From Pseudomonadota bacterium (GTDB lineage Bacteria > Pseudomonadota > Alphaproteobacteria > Rhodospirillales > Casp-alpha2): a stretch of DNA of 36,894 bases. The notes under the pieces are model-generated. The model was not told the DNA's origin, made no database searches, and saw nothing but the letters and a program-made list of their open reading frames with translations. The stretch spans positions 1 through 36,894 of the forward strand of contig JAQBYB010000023.1 of NCBI GenBank assembly GCA_027624235.1, given 5' to 3'. Shown piece after piece: positions 1-7,571 of the stretch. A program made the translations under genes and the position numbers. Numbering within the stretch: the stretch's first letter is position 1; every line of letters starts with the position of its first letter.

Positions 1-153
1 CATACACACACTAAATATAGTGCAACCGACACGCCTTGCCGACCCCGTTAAATGGTCAGTTTTTGACCCGAAGGCGACATTGGAGCTCGATGGACTTGCT
101 TCTGGTCCGGGTATAGAATTTCGCCTCATGCACGCAACTGGGAGGGGCGCCTG

Positions 154-3100
154 ATGGCGGATGACATCGCGCAATGGCTCGAAGGACTTGGCCTCGGCCA
201 GTATGCGCAAGCATTCGCGGATAACGATATCGGCGTCGATGTACTTTCGGATCTTTCAGATGCGGATCTAAGGGAACTCGGTGTATCCCTTGGAGACCGC
301 AAGCGGCTGCTTCGCGCCCTGTCCGACCGATCGAACAGATCGGCAGTGGTTGAAACAGAATTAGCCTCGCCTGCCGAACCGGTCGGTTCCGACGCCGAAC
401 GCCGCCAGCTAACGGTTCTCTTTTGCGATCTTGTCGGCTCGACTGAACTCTCAGCCAGGCTCGACCCCGAAGACATGCGGGATTTGCTTCTGGCCTATCA
501 GAAAGCCTGCTCCAAAGTGATAGCCCGTTACGACGGCTATGTTGCGAAATTCATGGGCGACGGCGTTTATGCGTATTTCGGATATCCGGCGGCACATGAG
601 GATGACGCCGAGCGCGCCATCACTGCCGGCCTCGGGATCGTTGAGACGGTCGGAGAACTCAAACCCGACCTAGCTGTGCGAATAGGTGTGGCAACCGGTA
701 TTGTTGCCGTGGGCGATCTCATCGGTGAAGGGGCATCGGAGGAAGCCGCCATCGTCGGTGAAGCCCCCAATCTTGCCGCTCGCTTGCAGGCAATCGCCGA
801 ACCCAACACGGTCGTCATCGGCGAGGCGTCACATTTGCTGGCCGGCAAGATGTTCGAGATCAAGGATTTGGGTGCCCAAAACCTGAAAGGCTTCCCTAGT
901 CCGATACAAGCGTGGAGCGTGCTCCGTGCCCGTGCGTCCGAAAGCCGTTTCCGAGCCGCACGGGGGGAGCACCTGACCGACCTTATCGGTCGTGAAGAAG
1001 AACTCGACACGCTGCTACGGCGCTGGCAGCGATCCAAGTCGGGTGAAGGTCAGATCGTCCTGATTTCCGGGGAACCCGGCATCGGCAAGTCGCGGCTCGC
1101 CCAGGCACTACAGGATGAGATTGTCAACGTGCCCCACACGCGCCTGCGATACCAGTGTTCGCCTTATCAGACCAATAGCGCCCTGTATCCGGTCATCGAA
1201 CAATTCGGACGCGCTGCGGGATTTGAGGTTGGCGACAGTCCAGACGTGAAGCTTGACAAGTTGGAGGCGGCGCTTGCGAAATCGGGCAGGCCAACCGCTG
1301 ATCCGGCACCTCTCATCGCCTCGTTGCTTTCGATCCCCACTGGTGATCGTTACCCCGCACTCAACGTCAGTCCCCAACGTCAAAAAGAACTGACGCTAAA
1401 TGCGCTTGTCGATCAACTTGTCGGACTTTCAGAGCAGCAGCCGGTTCTCTTTGCGTTCGAGGACGCTCACTGGATTGATCCGACGACGCGAGAACTTCTG
1501 GAAATGTTGGTCGAGCGTGTTCCCGACGTGGCGGCCCTCATGCTGATCACTCATCGCCCAGAGTTCGACTCGTCGTGGATAGGGCGACCACGCGTCACGC
1601 CAATTATCCTCAACCGCTTGGAACGTCGAGACTGTGCAGTCATGGTTGAAAAAGTTGCGAAAGAGTTCGGAATTGCTGAGGAATTACGTGACCGGATAGC
1701 CATCCAGACAGACGGTGTGCCGCTATTTATCGAGGAATTAACGAAGTCGGTTCTGGAAAGGACGGCAGATACAGGAATCGCATTCGATGTTCCGACGACG
1801 CTCAAGGATTCGCTCGAAGCGCGCCTGGATCGGCTGGGACCTGCCAAGGAGGTAGCCGAGGTCGCTGCGGTTATCGGTCGAACATTCGATTATGATTTGC
1901 TGTCACGCGTCTCCGATATGGACGATGCAGTATTAAATTCCGCCTTAGAGACGTTGGTGGCTTCCGGACTTGCGACAGTCCGCGGTACGCCGCCGGATGC
2001 CACCTACACGTTCAAGCACGCACTTGTGCAGGACGCGGCCTACGAAAACCTTCTCCGAACCCGACGCAAGGCAATCCATGGTTCAATCTTAGCCGCACTT
2101 GAGGCGGGTCACCGAGGCGACCATGGCGAGGTGGTCGAGCTGCTAGCTCACCACTCCCAACGTGGTGAGCTGTGGGACAAGGCAGTCACGCATCTGTGTC
2201 AGGCCGGCGCCAAGGCGGCGGCACGTTCGGCCCTCCTCGATGCCCGCGTTTGGTTTGAACAGGCATTGGATGTCATCGAAACGCTACCGAAAGACCCCGC
2301 CAAGTTGGAACAGGCCTTCGAGATCCGCCTCGAACTCCGGTCGGTGCTGACACAGCTCGGAGAGCTCCAACAGGCGCGTGAGCGCCTGCTCGAAGCGGAT
2401 GATATCGCTGTGCAGCTGAATGATGACCCGCGCCGGGCCCGGGTGTCCGCGGCGCTGATGACCATTCAGACGTTGCTCGCCGATTTCGACGAGGCGGTGG
2501 TGACCGGCGCCCGCGCGCTGGAGATCGCCGAGCGCTTGGGCGACTTGAGGCTTCGCATCTCCACAGCAAGTTATCTTGAGCAAGCGCATTATTACCGGGG
2601 CGAGTATGAAAGCGTCGTCAAGCTTGCGACGGATGCGCTTGCAATCCTGCCTGCCGACTGGATCGACGAGAATTTCGGGATGATCGCCCCGGCATCCGTC
2701 TACGCTCGCTCCTGGCTGGTGATAAGTCTCGCCGAACTTGGCCGGTTCGGCGAGGCGCTCGAACACGCTGAAGAGGCGGCCCGGATTGCCGAGGCGAGCC
2801 AGCACGCCTACACGATTGGCCTGGCAGATCGCGCTGCGGGTACGTTATATGTTCTCATGGGCGAGTGGGCGAAAGCGCGCTTGGTGCTGGAACACGGCAT
2901 CCGGGTTCTACGGGCCGCGAACGTGGCCCTCTCACTTACTGCGATGCTTTCCTCATCGGCCTGGACCCTGGCGCAGCTTGGCGAGACAGGTGCGGCGCTG
3001 AGCCGCCTCCAGGAACGTGAGTTGACCGAAAGGCATGTTGCAGCGAGGGGGCGGCTCCAGCTACGCGGCTGGGACTACCACGCCATGGGTCGCGCCCATT

Positions 3101-3474
3101 TGCTGGCCGATCAACTCGTTGATGCACGTCGCTTGGGAGACCGTGCAGCCGAGTTCCTCGAGTCTCAGCCCGGCGCTGCAGCCCACGCGCTACACCTGCT
3201 CGGCGATATCGCGACCCATCCCGATCGGTTCGACGCCGAGATGGGAGATGACTGCTACCGCAAGGCACTCGCGCTCGCGGAGGCCCGTGGCATGCGACCC
3301 CTGATCGCCCACTGCCATTTCGGCCTCGGTAAGCTGTACCGGCGGACGGGCGATCGCGAGCAGGCCCACGAGCACCTCATCAGCGCGGCAACGATGTACC
3401 GCGAGATGGAGATGACTTTTTGGCGCGAGCGAGCGGTGATCGAGGGCCAGCGCGAGGTTGGCCTGCCGGAGTAA
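154..3474 (+). CDS. SAM-domain / class III nucleotide cyclase / AAA ATPase / TPR signalling protein
   Basis: 1106 residues. An N-terminal SAM domain spans about residues 1-60. A class III adenylate/guanylate cyclase catalytic domain follows (about 84-230), with both metal-binding aspartates in CDLVGST (D92) and FMGDG (D136). K132 just before the second motif fits ATP use, so cAMP is the likelier product (family knowledge, not proven). Next comes an AAA/NB-ARC-like ATPase with Walker A GEPGIGKS (306-313) and a Walker B-like FEDAHW near residue 435, then roughly 400 residues of TPR-like helical repeats. There is no signal peptide or membrane segment, so it should be cytosolic. The start is supported by GGGAGG eight bases upstream. 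The architecture is that of large proteobacterial cyclase-TPR proteins in which the ATPase/TPR part senses an unknown partner. No linked effector gene is visible. Confidence in the domain calls is high; the signal is unknown. Confidence 0.93.
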   Translation: MADDIAQWLEGLGLGQYAQAFADNDIGVDVLSDLSDADLRELGVSLGDRKRLLRALSDRSNRSAVVETELASPAEPVGSDAERRQLTVLFCDLVGSTELSARLDPEDMRDLLLAYQKACSKVIARYDGYVAKFMGDGVYAYFGYPAAHEDDAERAITAGLGIVETVGELKPDLAVRIGVATGIVAVGDLIGEGASEEAAIVGEAPNLAARLQAIAEPNTVVIGEASHLLAGKMFEIKDLGAQNLKGFPSPIQAWSVLRARASESRFRAARGEHLTDLIGREEELDTLLRRWQRSKSGEGQIVLISGEPGIGKSRLAQALQDEIVNVPHTRLRYQCSPYQTNSALYPVIEQFGRAAGFEVGDSPDVKLDKLEAALAKSGRPTADPAPLIASLLSIPTGDRYPALNVSPQRQKELTLNALVDQLVGLSEQQPVLFAFEDAHWIDPTTRELLEMLVERVPDVAALMLITHRPEFDSSWIGRPRVTPIILNRLERRDCAVMVEKVAKEFGIAEELRDRIAIQTDGVPLFIEELTKSVLERTADTGIAFDVPTTLKDSLEARLDRLGPAKEVAEVAAVIGRTFDYDLLSRVSDMDDAVLNSALETLVASGLATVRGTPPDATYTFKHALVQDAAYENLLRTRRKAIHGSILAALEAGHRGDHGEVVELLAHHSQRGELWDKAVTHLCQAGAKAAARSALLDARVWFEQALDVIETLPKDPAKLEQAFEIRLELRSVLTQLGELQQARERLLEADDIAVQLNDDPRRARVSAALMTIQTLLADFDEAVVTGARALEIAERLGDLRLRISTASYLEQAHYYRGEYESVVKLATDALAILPADWIDENFGMIAPASVYARSWLVISLAELGRFGEALEHAEEAARIAEASQHAYTIGLADRAAGTLYVLMGEWAKARLVLEHGIRVLRAANVALSLTAMLSSSAWTLAQLGETGAALSRLQERELTERHVAARGRLQLRGWDYHAMGRAHLLADQLVDARRLGDRAAEFLESQPGAAAHALHLLGDIATHPDRFDAEMGDDCYRKALALAEARGMRPLIAHCHFGLGKLYRRTGDREQAHEHLISAATMYREMEMTFWRERAVIEGQREVGLPE

Positions 3475-3944
3475 CATTAGGTGGCCGACAAAATCGTGTA
3501 ATAGTTGGTGTCGCCAGTGAGCACGAAATGTCGCCTCCTGGCTGAGGCTGTTGAAAAACTCGACTGTCGGGCGATGTGTAAAAGTGCCCAAATTTCTTTT
3601 GCAATGGGCGCGTCGTTTCAGAGGTGGCATAGACGGCTGTTAGCGACGTCAGGAGGGCATTTCGCGTCATTTTGCGCGGTCCCCCTTATCAAGGCTGCAT
3701 GTTGGTGCTTGGCGTGCAAGAATTTTTGTGCCCGTCGCTCTAAAAAGAGTTTTTCAACAGCCTCGGCTATGAAGGGACATCCAGCCGACCCCGGGGTTAC
3801 GTCTGGTTCTGCGCGGTAAGCGGACCTTCCGCCGATTGACTTCCGGTGTTGCGGTGAAAGCGGACCTATTTCAGGGCCGACGTTTTCGTCTCCTGTTGAC
3901 CCGACTCGGACATATTGGTTCACCGTAGACCGGTGCTTGCGATC
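3475..3944. other. 470-base gene-free stretch with inverted-repeat element and short repeats
   Basis: No credible gene is visible between the cyclase gene and the histidine kinase gene. The stretch holds the 221-bp inverted-repeat element (3544-3764, listed separately). It also holds two copies of a short motif around AAGCGGACCT (3818-3827 and 3858-3867, 40 bases apart, each preceded by GCGGT). The short open frames here are unlike any protein family I recognise. It reads as mobile-element debris. Confidence 0.7.
3544..3764. mobile_element. MITE-like 221-bp element with perfect 18-bp terminal inverted repeats
   Basis: The left end at 3544-3561 (GAGGCTGTTGAAAAACTC) is the exact reverse complement of the right end at 3747-3764. 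Both ends are flanked outside by GGCT (3540-3543 and 3765-3768), a possible 4-bp target duplication. The interior (about 185 bases) has no transposase. Ends with a CTGTTGAAAAA core occur in several insertion-sequence families, so this is probably a non-autonomous derivative or an internally deleted insertion sequence. I cannot name the family from the ends alone. Confidence 0.65.
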
Positions 3945-5483
3945 TTATTTAGAAGAGTGGATTGTGCGCTCCGGTGGAAAGTGGATTGTAACCGTCGTTC
4001 CCTTTCCAACCTTGCTTTCTACTGTCAGTGTTCCAGCATGAAGTTCCGTTAGTCTCTTCGATAAAAATAATCCGAGACCCGTTCCATCGTGAGCCAACTC
4101 AGATGTCTCCCGAACCTGACCAAACGGTTCCATCGCTTTTTGAATATCCTCCGGCGCTATGCCGGTACCGGTATCTTTCACACTAAGCGTCACGCCCTTG
4201 TCGTCGTCGAGGTAAGAACTAACAATTATCTGGCCTTCTTCGGTGGTGTACTTAATTGCATTTGATAGCAGGTTCAGGATGATTTGTTGTAGTCGCGGGC
4301 CGTCGGCGTGCAATTTATTGATATTGTTGTGAATATGCGTTGATATGATGACCTTCGTTGAATCAGCGTTCTCCTGAGCAATTTCAATACAATCCTTGAC
4401 CAACGTTCTAAGGTCCACATCCTCACCAACAATTTTCATGTTGCTCAACTCGACTCGGGATACATCAAGGATATTACTGATGGTACTGGTAAGGTTTTTC
4501 CCCGCATTAATGATATCGCTAGCGTACTCGGTGTATTTCTCATTGTCCAATGGCCCGAACACTTGACCTTTAATCATTTCGGCAAACCCGAGGATCGCGT
4601 TCAGGGGTGTGCGTAATTCGTGGCTCATATGAGCTAAGAATTCGGTCTTGGCGCGATTGGATAACACCGCCGTCTCTTTGGCTAACCGTAATTCGCCGGT
4701 CCTCTGCTCAATTATCTTCTCAAGATTGCGGTTTGCCTGGTCGAGGTCAGCACGGTCGTGCCTGATTTCAGAAAGCTGACTTGCCGTGCGCTCAACCACC
4801 CCAATAAGCGTCCAAGCCATTTGCCCAAATTCGTCTTTAGGGGCGGCAATTATGAATTTGCTGTGTGGTGTTTCAGAATCGAATTTCAATCCCAACAGCC
4901 ATTTACAAAGGGCCTTGATCCGCTGAAGCACTAGAAAATGCAGGATAAGCATGGTGGCCCCGCAGACGACGATGGAAATTAGAACCACCAAGCCCGCAAT
5001 CCGCACTAGAAAAGATTCCAGTTCCGTCCCGATCCACCGGGCATCGAGACGTGCGACAACCGTCCAAGGTAGAGCCGTTACTTTGCTGGGCCACATCACG
5101 TCAAGCCATTGTCCGTCTGGACTACGCTGGACCTCTACTGCGTCCAAATTTTTACGCAGTTTGATTTCAGGATTGATACCAAATTTACCTATAAATTGGC
5201 CGTTTGTACGATAAAAGGCCCCGCCAACAACCTCTCTCTTACGCGTTATGAGTTTACCGAAAAAAGGCAAATCTTGCTCACGTGCATGACTCTGAACTTT
5301 AAATGCCGAAGTAATGCTCGCTCGACCAACGTGTTCGAGTCGAACCAGAAGATCGCGTTCAAAGTTAAGGTAAGAGGGGATGAGGATTGCAGCTTCAATA
5401 ATGATGATACTAAAAAAAACGCCGGCGGCTATTCTAACAGCGAGGCTCCCGCTGAATCTTCCCATGACCTTAGTGGTATCCAT
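3945..5483 (-). CDS. Membrane sensor histidine kinase
   Basis: 512 residues. One N-terminal membrane segment (about 16-38), a periplasmic sensor region of about 115 residues, a second membrane segment (about 158-185), a HAMP-like linker and a coiled-coil stretch (about 235-275) precede the kinase core. The H-box is HMSHELRTPLNAILGF with phospho-acceptor H288. The N-box is LLSNAIKYT, the G1 box DTGTGI and the G2 box GTGLGL, so all catalytic elements are present. No response regulator lies beside it, so it is an orphan kinase here. The sequence is clearly less GC-rich than its neighbours (sampled 60-base lines at 4201, 4501 and 5221 give 43-47 percent). It sits between copies of an insertion-sequence-like terminal repeat, which suggests acquisition. 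The ligand is unknown. The ribosome-binding site is weak; M7 is an alternative start. Confidence 0.93.
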   Translation of the reverse strand: MDTTKVMGRFSGSLAVRIAAGVFFSIIIIEAAILIPSYLNFERDLLVRLEHVGRASITSAFKVQSHAREQDLPFFGKLITRKREVVGGAFYRTNGQFIGKFGINPEIKLRKNLDAVEVQRSPDGQWLDVMWPSKVTALPWTVVARLDARWIGTELESFLVRIAGLVVLISIVVCGATMLILHFLVLQRIKALCKWLLGLKFDSETPHSKFIIAAPKDEFGQMAWTLIGVVERTASQLSEIRHDRADLDQANRNLEKIIEQRTGELRLAKETAVLSNRAKTEFLAHMSHELRTPLNAILGFAEMIKGQVFGPLDNEKYTEYASDIINAGKNLTSTISNILDVSRVELSNMKIVGEDVDLRTLVKDCIEIAQENADSTKVIISTHIHNNINKLHADGPRLQQIILNLLSNAIKYTTEEGQIIVSSYLDDDKGVTLSVKDTGTGIAPEDIQKAMEPFGQVRETSELAHDGTGLGLFLSKRLTELHAGTLTVESKVGKGTTVTIHFPPERTIHSSK

Positions 5484-5608
5484 ATTAAATTTCCGATTAA
5501 GCGTGCCCCATACTCAACTGTATGCCAAACATAATAGCCAATATTTCGACTGGTTGAGTTATCACGAATGATCACGTGTTCTTGACCGCCCGCTAATTGA
5601 GATCAACC

Positions 5609-5626
5609 GACTTTTTCAACAGTCTC
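5609..5626. repeat. Third, isolated copy of the insertion-sequence-like terminal repeat
   Basis: GACTTTTTCAACAGTCTC matches the right end of the 3544-3764 element at 16 of 18 positions and in the same orientation. The similarity continues outward: the next bases read AGCTATGAGCGGGC here and GGCTATGAAGGGAC there. The shared unit is therefore slightly longer than the terminal repeat itself. With the 3747-3764 copy it brackets the low-GC histidine kinase. Confidence 0.6.
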
Positions 5627-5696
5627 AGCTATGAGCGGGCCTTCGGCTGTGATGTGATTTAGGTCCACCTTGCCTCCACAACCCTACCCCGGGAAA

Positions 5697-5857
5697 ACCG
5701 CCACCCCACGCCAACAGCAGAAACCACCCCGCCCCGCCGACGACGGCGGCCTTGGCGGCCAGCGCCAGCGCCAGCGCCTTGTCGCCGTCGTAGCGGCCGG
5801 CGGCGCGCCAGATGCCGGTGAAGGCCCAGGTCTGGTAAATCAGCAGGAGGGCGAGGC
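5697..5857 (-). pseudogene. Remnant of a small membrane protein
   Basis: In the minus-strand frame this segment encodes a hydrophobic, protein-like stretch with the ordered features LLLIYQTWAFTGIWRAAGRY, then a charged turn, then a second hydrophobic helix ending near WFLLLAWGG. The pattern (YQxWAxxGIWRxAxRY followed by an Ala-rich helix) resembles small conserved membrane proteins. There is no proper start: upstream the frame runs into the higA gene, and downstream it degenerates before the repeat at 5609. It is best read as a decayed fragment. A chance open frame in GC-rich DNA is the alternative. Confidence 0.4.
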
Positions 5858-5883
5858 GTTGACGTCGAGAAAGAAGGGATACC

Positions 5884-6183
5884 CTAACCGAAAGCCGCCG
5901 CCTTCTCGATGCTGGCGATTTCGCCTTTGATGTTGCGGGCCTCAAACCACAGGTCGTGATTGGCCTGCATGTTGAGCCACAAATTGGGGCCGTTGCCGCA
6001 CAGCGCGCCGATCTTCAGCGCCATGGTGGTGCTGATGGAGGCGTCGCCGCGCAGAATCCTGTGCAGGGTCTGGCGTGACGTGCCGAGCAGCTTGGCGGCG
6101 GGCATGATCTTGAGGCCCATGGCTTCCAGGGCTTCGGCCAGGACAACGCCGGGATGGGTCGGGGCGATTTTGCGTGTCATCAT
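5884..6183 (-). CDS. higA: HigA-family antitoxin (orphan)
   Basis: 99 residues, an XRE-type helix-turn-helix protein of the HigA/VapI family. The sequence opens with MMTRKIAPTHPGVVLAEAL, the PxHPGxxL signature of HigA. The DNA-binding helices follow (AAKLLGTSRQTLHRILRG), and then the family-typical GNGPNLWLNMQANHDLW. The start at 6183 is chosen because it overlaps the stop of the HigB remnant as TGATG and has GGAGG upstream. A longer frame exists but would begin inside the toxin remnant. HigA normally neutralises the mRNA-cleaving HigB toxin and represses its own promoter. Here the toxin is reduced to a C-terminal stub, so the protein is an orphan antitoxin or regulator, and it has probably lost the native promoter upstream of higB. 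Confidence 0.88.
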   Translation of the reverse strand: MMTRKIAPTHPGVVLAEALEAMGLKIMPAAKLLGTSRQTLHRILRGDASISTTMALKIGALCGNGPNLWLNMQANHDLWFEARNIKGEIASIEKAAAFG

Positions 6184-6251
6184 CAGTGGTAGTCCTCCAG
6201 GTCTACGCTGGCGGGGATTCCGTCCCGCCACTCAAAGGTTATGCCCCCGGC
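6183..6251 (-). pseudogene. higB: HigB toxin C-terminal remnant
   Basis: The frame directly upstream of higA reads ITFEWRDGIPASVDLEDYH followed by a stop that overlaps the higA start (TGATG). This is the canonical C-terminus of HigB/RelE-type toxins (…WRITFEFxDG…EDYH). Only about 22 codons remain. The frame is closed on the left by the TAG that ends the alpha/beta hydrolase gene, so the N-terminal three quarters of the toxin, including most RNA-contact residues, are gone. The deletion joint lies within a few bases of the hydrolase stop. Confidence 0.82.
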
Positions 6252-7469
6252 CTAGAAATAGGCCTCGCCGGGGCCGACCGGCGGGGTCCACTCGCAATCG
6301 CCGAACGGGCCGTCGCCGGTGACGGTCATGAAGGCGACGCGGTCGGCATTGGTTTTGCCCTGCAACAGCGCCCGCGACAGCCAATCAATGATGTAGTGGT
6401 GGCAATCCAGCTTGCCCAGATTGGGAATCCCCCACAGCGGGTGGAATTGATCCTCGACCACCCACATTTCCTTACGCGCCGTCAGGTCGCCATAGACTTC
6501 GATGGCGTCTTCCAGCGGGCACAACGGATCGAACTCGCCGGTGACCAGCAACGTCGGGCAGGTGATCTTATCGACGTAGCCTTTGACCGTCATTTTCTCG
6601 GCCATGACGTCGAATTCGTCCTCGTCGTCGATGCCGGCCATATACATGAACTGTTGTTTAAAGCGGGGCGAGGATTGGGTAAAGATGGTGTTGTTGGGAT
6701 TGAAACAGGCGACGCCGCTGGCCAGCGCCGCCGGGCGATGATCGTAACTGGCCAGCCTGAGCGACCAGTAACTGCCCATGCTGACACCGTAGACGCCGAT
6801 TTTGTCGGCATCGACCTCGGGGCGGGTTTGCAGGTAGTCGAGGACGGCGGCGCCGGCGCGTTCATAATTGTCGCCGACCGCCCGTATTTTCTGGATGTTC
6901 GAATTGCCCTGGCCCGGCCCGTCCATGGAAAGAATATGCATGCCGCGCGCAATCGCCGGGTTGCCGCCGACTTTCGGGAACGCCTCCTTGGTCTGGTCCA
7001 TGCCGGGGACGTAGATCACACACGGCGCCTTGCGGCGATCCGGCAGCAGATGCAGCAGGCAGGAAATGGTTTTGCCGTCATCGAACGGAACCTCGACGCG
7101 CTCCACCGGATACGGCGCGACCTCCGAGCGCAGATCGACGACGTCGGAAAGCCGCTGATACAAATCCAGTTTCACCGGGTTATCGTCATAATAGATCGGG
7201 TGCTGCGCCATGCGGTAGGCCTCGACGGCGTGGTCGTAGTGGGCGCACGCCGTCGCCTTAAAGCCCTGGCGCTGGGCCTGGCGGCCGAGGCGTTCGTCGT
7301 GCTCGCCTTTCAGGCGCCATTGCTTCGGCAACATCCGATAGTTATGCGCCCGGCTCGGCGTTTCCAGGTCGTCGCGTTCGAAATTTTGAACGCGGCCGCG
7401 CATGTTGAGCGCCAAATCCAGCATCCATTGCTGGTCGTCCCGCTTGGTGCGAAGTTTTCGTATGGTCAA
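6252..7469 (-). CDS. Alpha/beta hydrolase (FrsA / dihydropseudooxynicotine-hydrolase-like)
   Basis: 405 residues with a long N-terminal helical cap region (1-120) and an alpha/beta hydrolase core. The nucleophile elbow is GVSMGS with S230. A likely acid is D314 in TGEFDPLCP and a likely base is H343 in VEDQFHPLWG. The strand-turn DGPGQGNS (183-190) is typical of the FrsA/2,6-dihydropseudooxynicotine hydrolase group, which cleaves C-C or ester bonds; the substrate here is unknown. The start is TTG at 7469 with a strong GGGAGG six bases upstream. The gene is third in an apparent operon with AOR and DUF3604 genes (102-base gap). There is no signal peptide, so it should be cytosolic. It ends with TAG directly against the higB remnant. 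Confidence 0.88.
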   Translation of the reverse strand: MTIRKLRTKRDDQQWMLDLALNMRGRVQNFERDDLETPSRAHNYRMLPKQWRLKGEHDERLGRQAQRQGFKATACAHYDHAVEAYRMAQHPIYYDDNPVKLDLYQRLSDVVDLRSEVAPYPVERVEVPFDDGKTISCLLHLLPDRRKAPCVIYVPGMDQTKEAFPKVGGNPAIARGMHILSMDGPGQGNSNIQKIRAVGDNYERAGAAVLDYLQTRPEVDADKIGVYGVSMGSYWSLRLASYDHRPAALASGVACFNPNNTIFTQSSPRFKQQFMYMAGIDDEDEFDVMAEKMTVKGYVDKITCPTLLVTGEFDPLCPLEDAIEVYGDLTARKEMWVVEDQFHPLWGIPNLGKLDCHHYIIDWLSRALLQGKTNADRVAFMTVTGDGPFGDCEWTPPVGPGEAYF

Positions 7470-7571
7470 GGTGTCCCTCCCGCTAGCGTTGTTGCCTCAA
7501 GCGACTGTACCTGTAATTCGGCCGTTCGGGGCAGACAAATTTCGCCTGCCCCTGCCTTCACCTCTTGTTGC

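Larger units (their letters stand above)
5484..5883. other. 400-base gene-poor stretch: kinase upstream region, repeat end and gene remnant
   Basis: From the kinase start the stretch contains an AT-rich upstream region (5484-5600), which should hold the kinase promoter although no convincing -35/-10 pair stands out. Next are a third copy of the terminal repeat (5609-5626) and a GC-rich membrane-protein remnant (5697-5857), each listed separately. No intact gene is visible. Confidence 0.6.

Noticed and set aside
1..153. Possible promoter (TATAGAAT at 112-119) upstream of the cyclase
   Set aside because: No -35 hexamer at acceptable spacing could be identified, so no promoter is called.
6184..6231. 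Longer higA start
   Set aside because: This stretch overlaps the HigB stub in another frame; the TGATG overlap and GGAGG fix the start at 6183.
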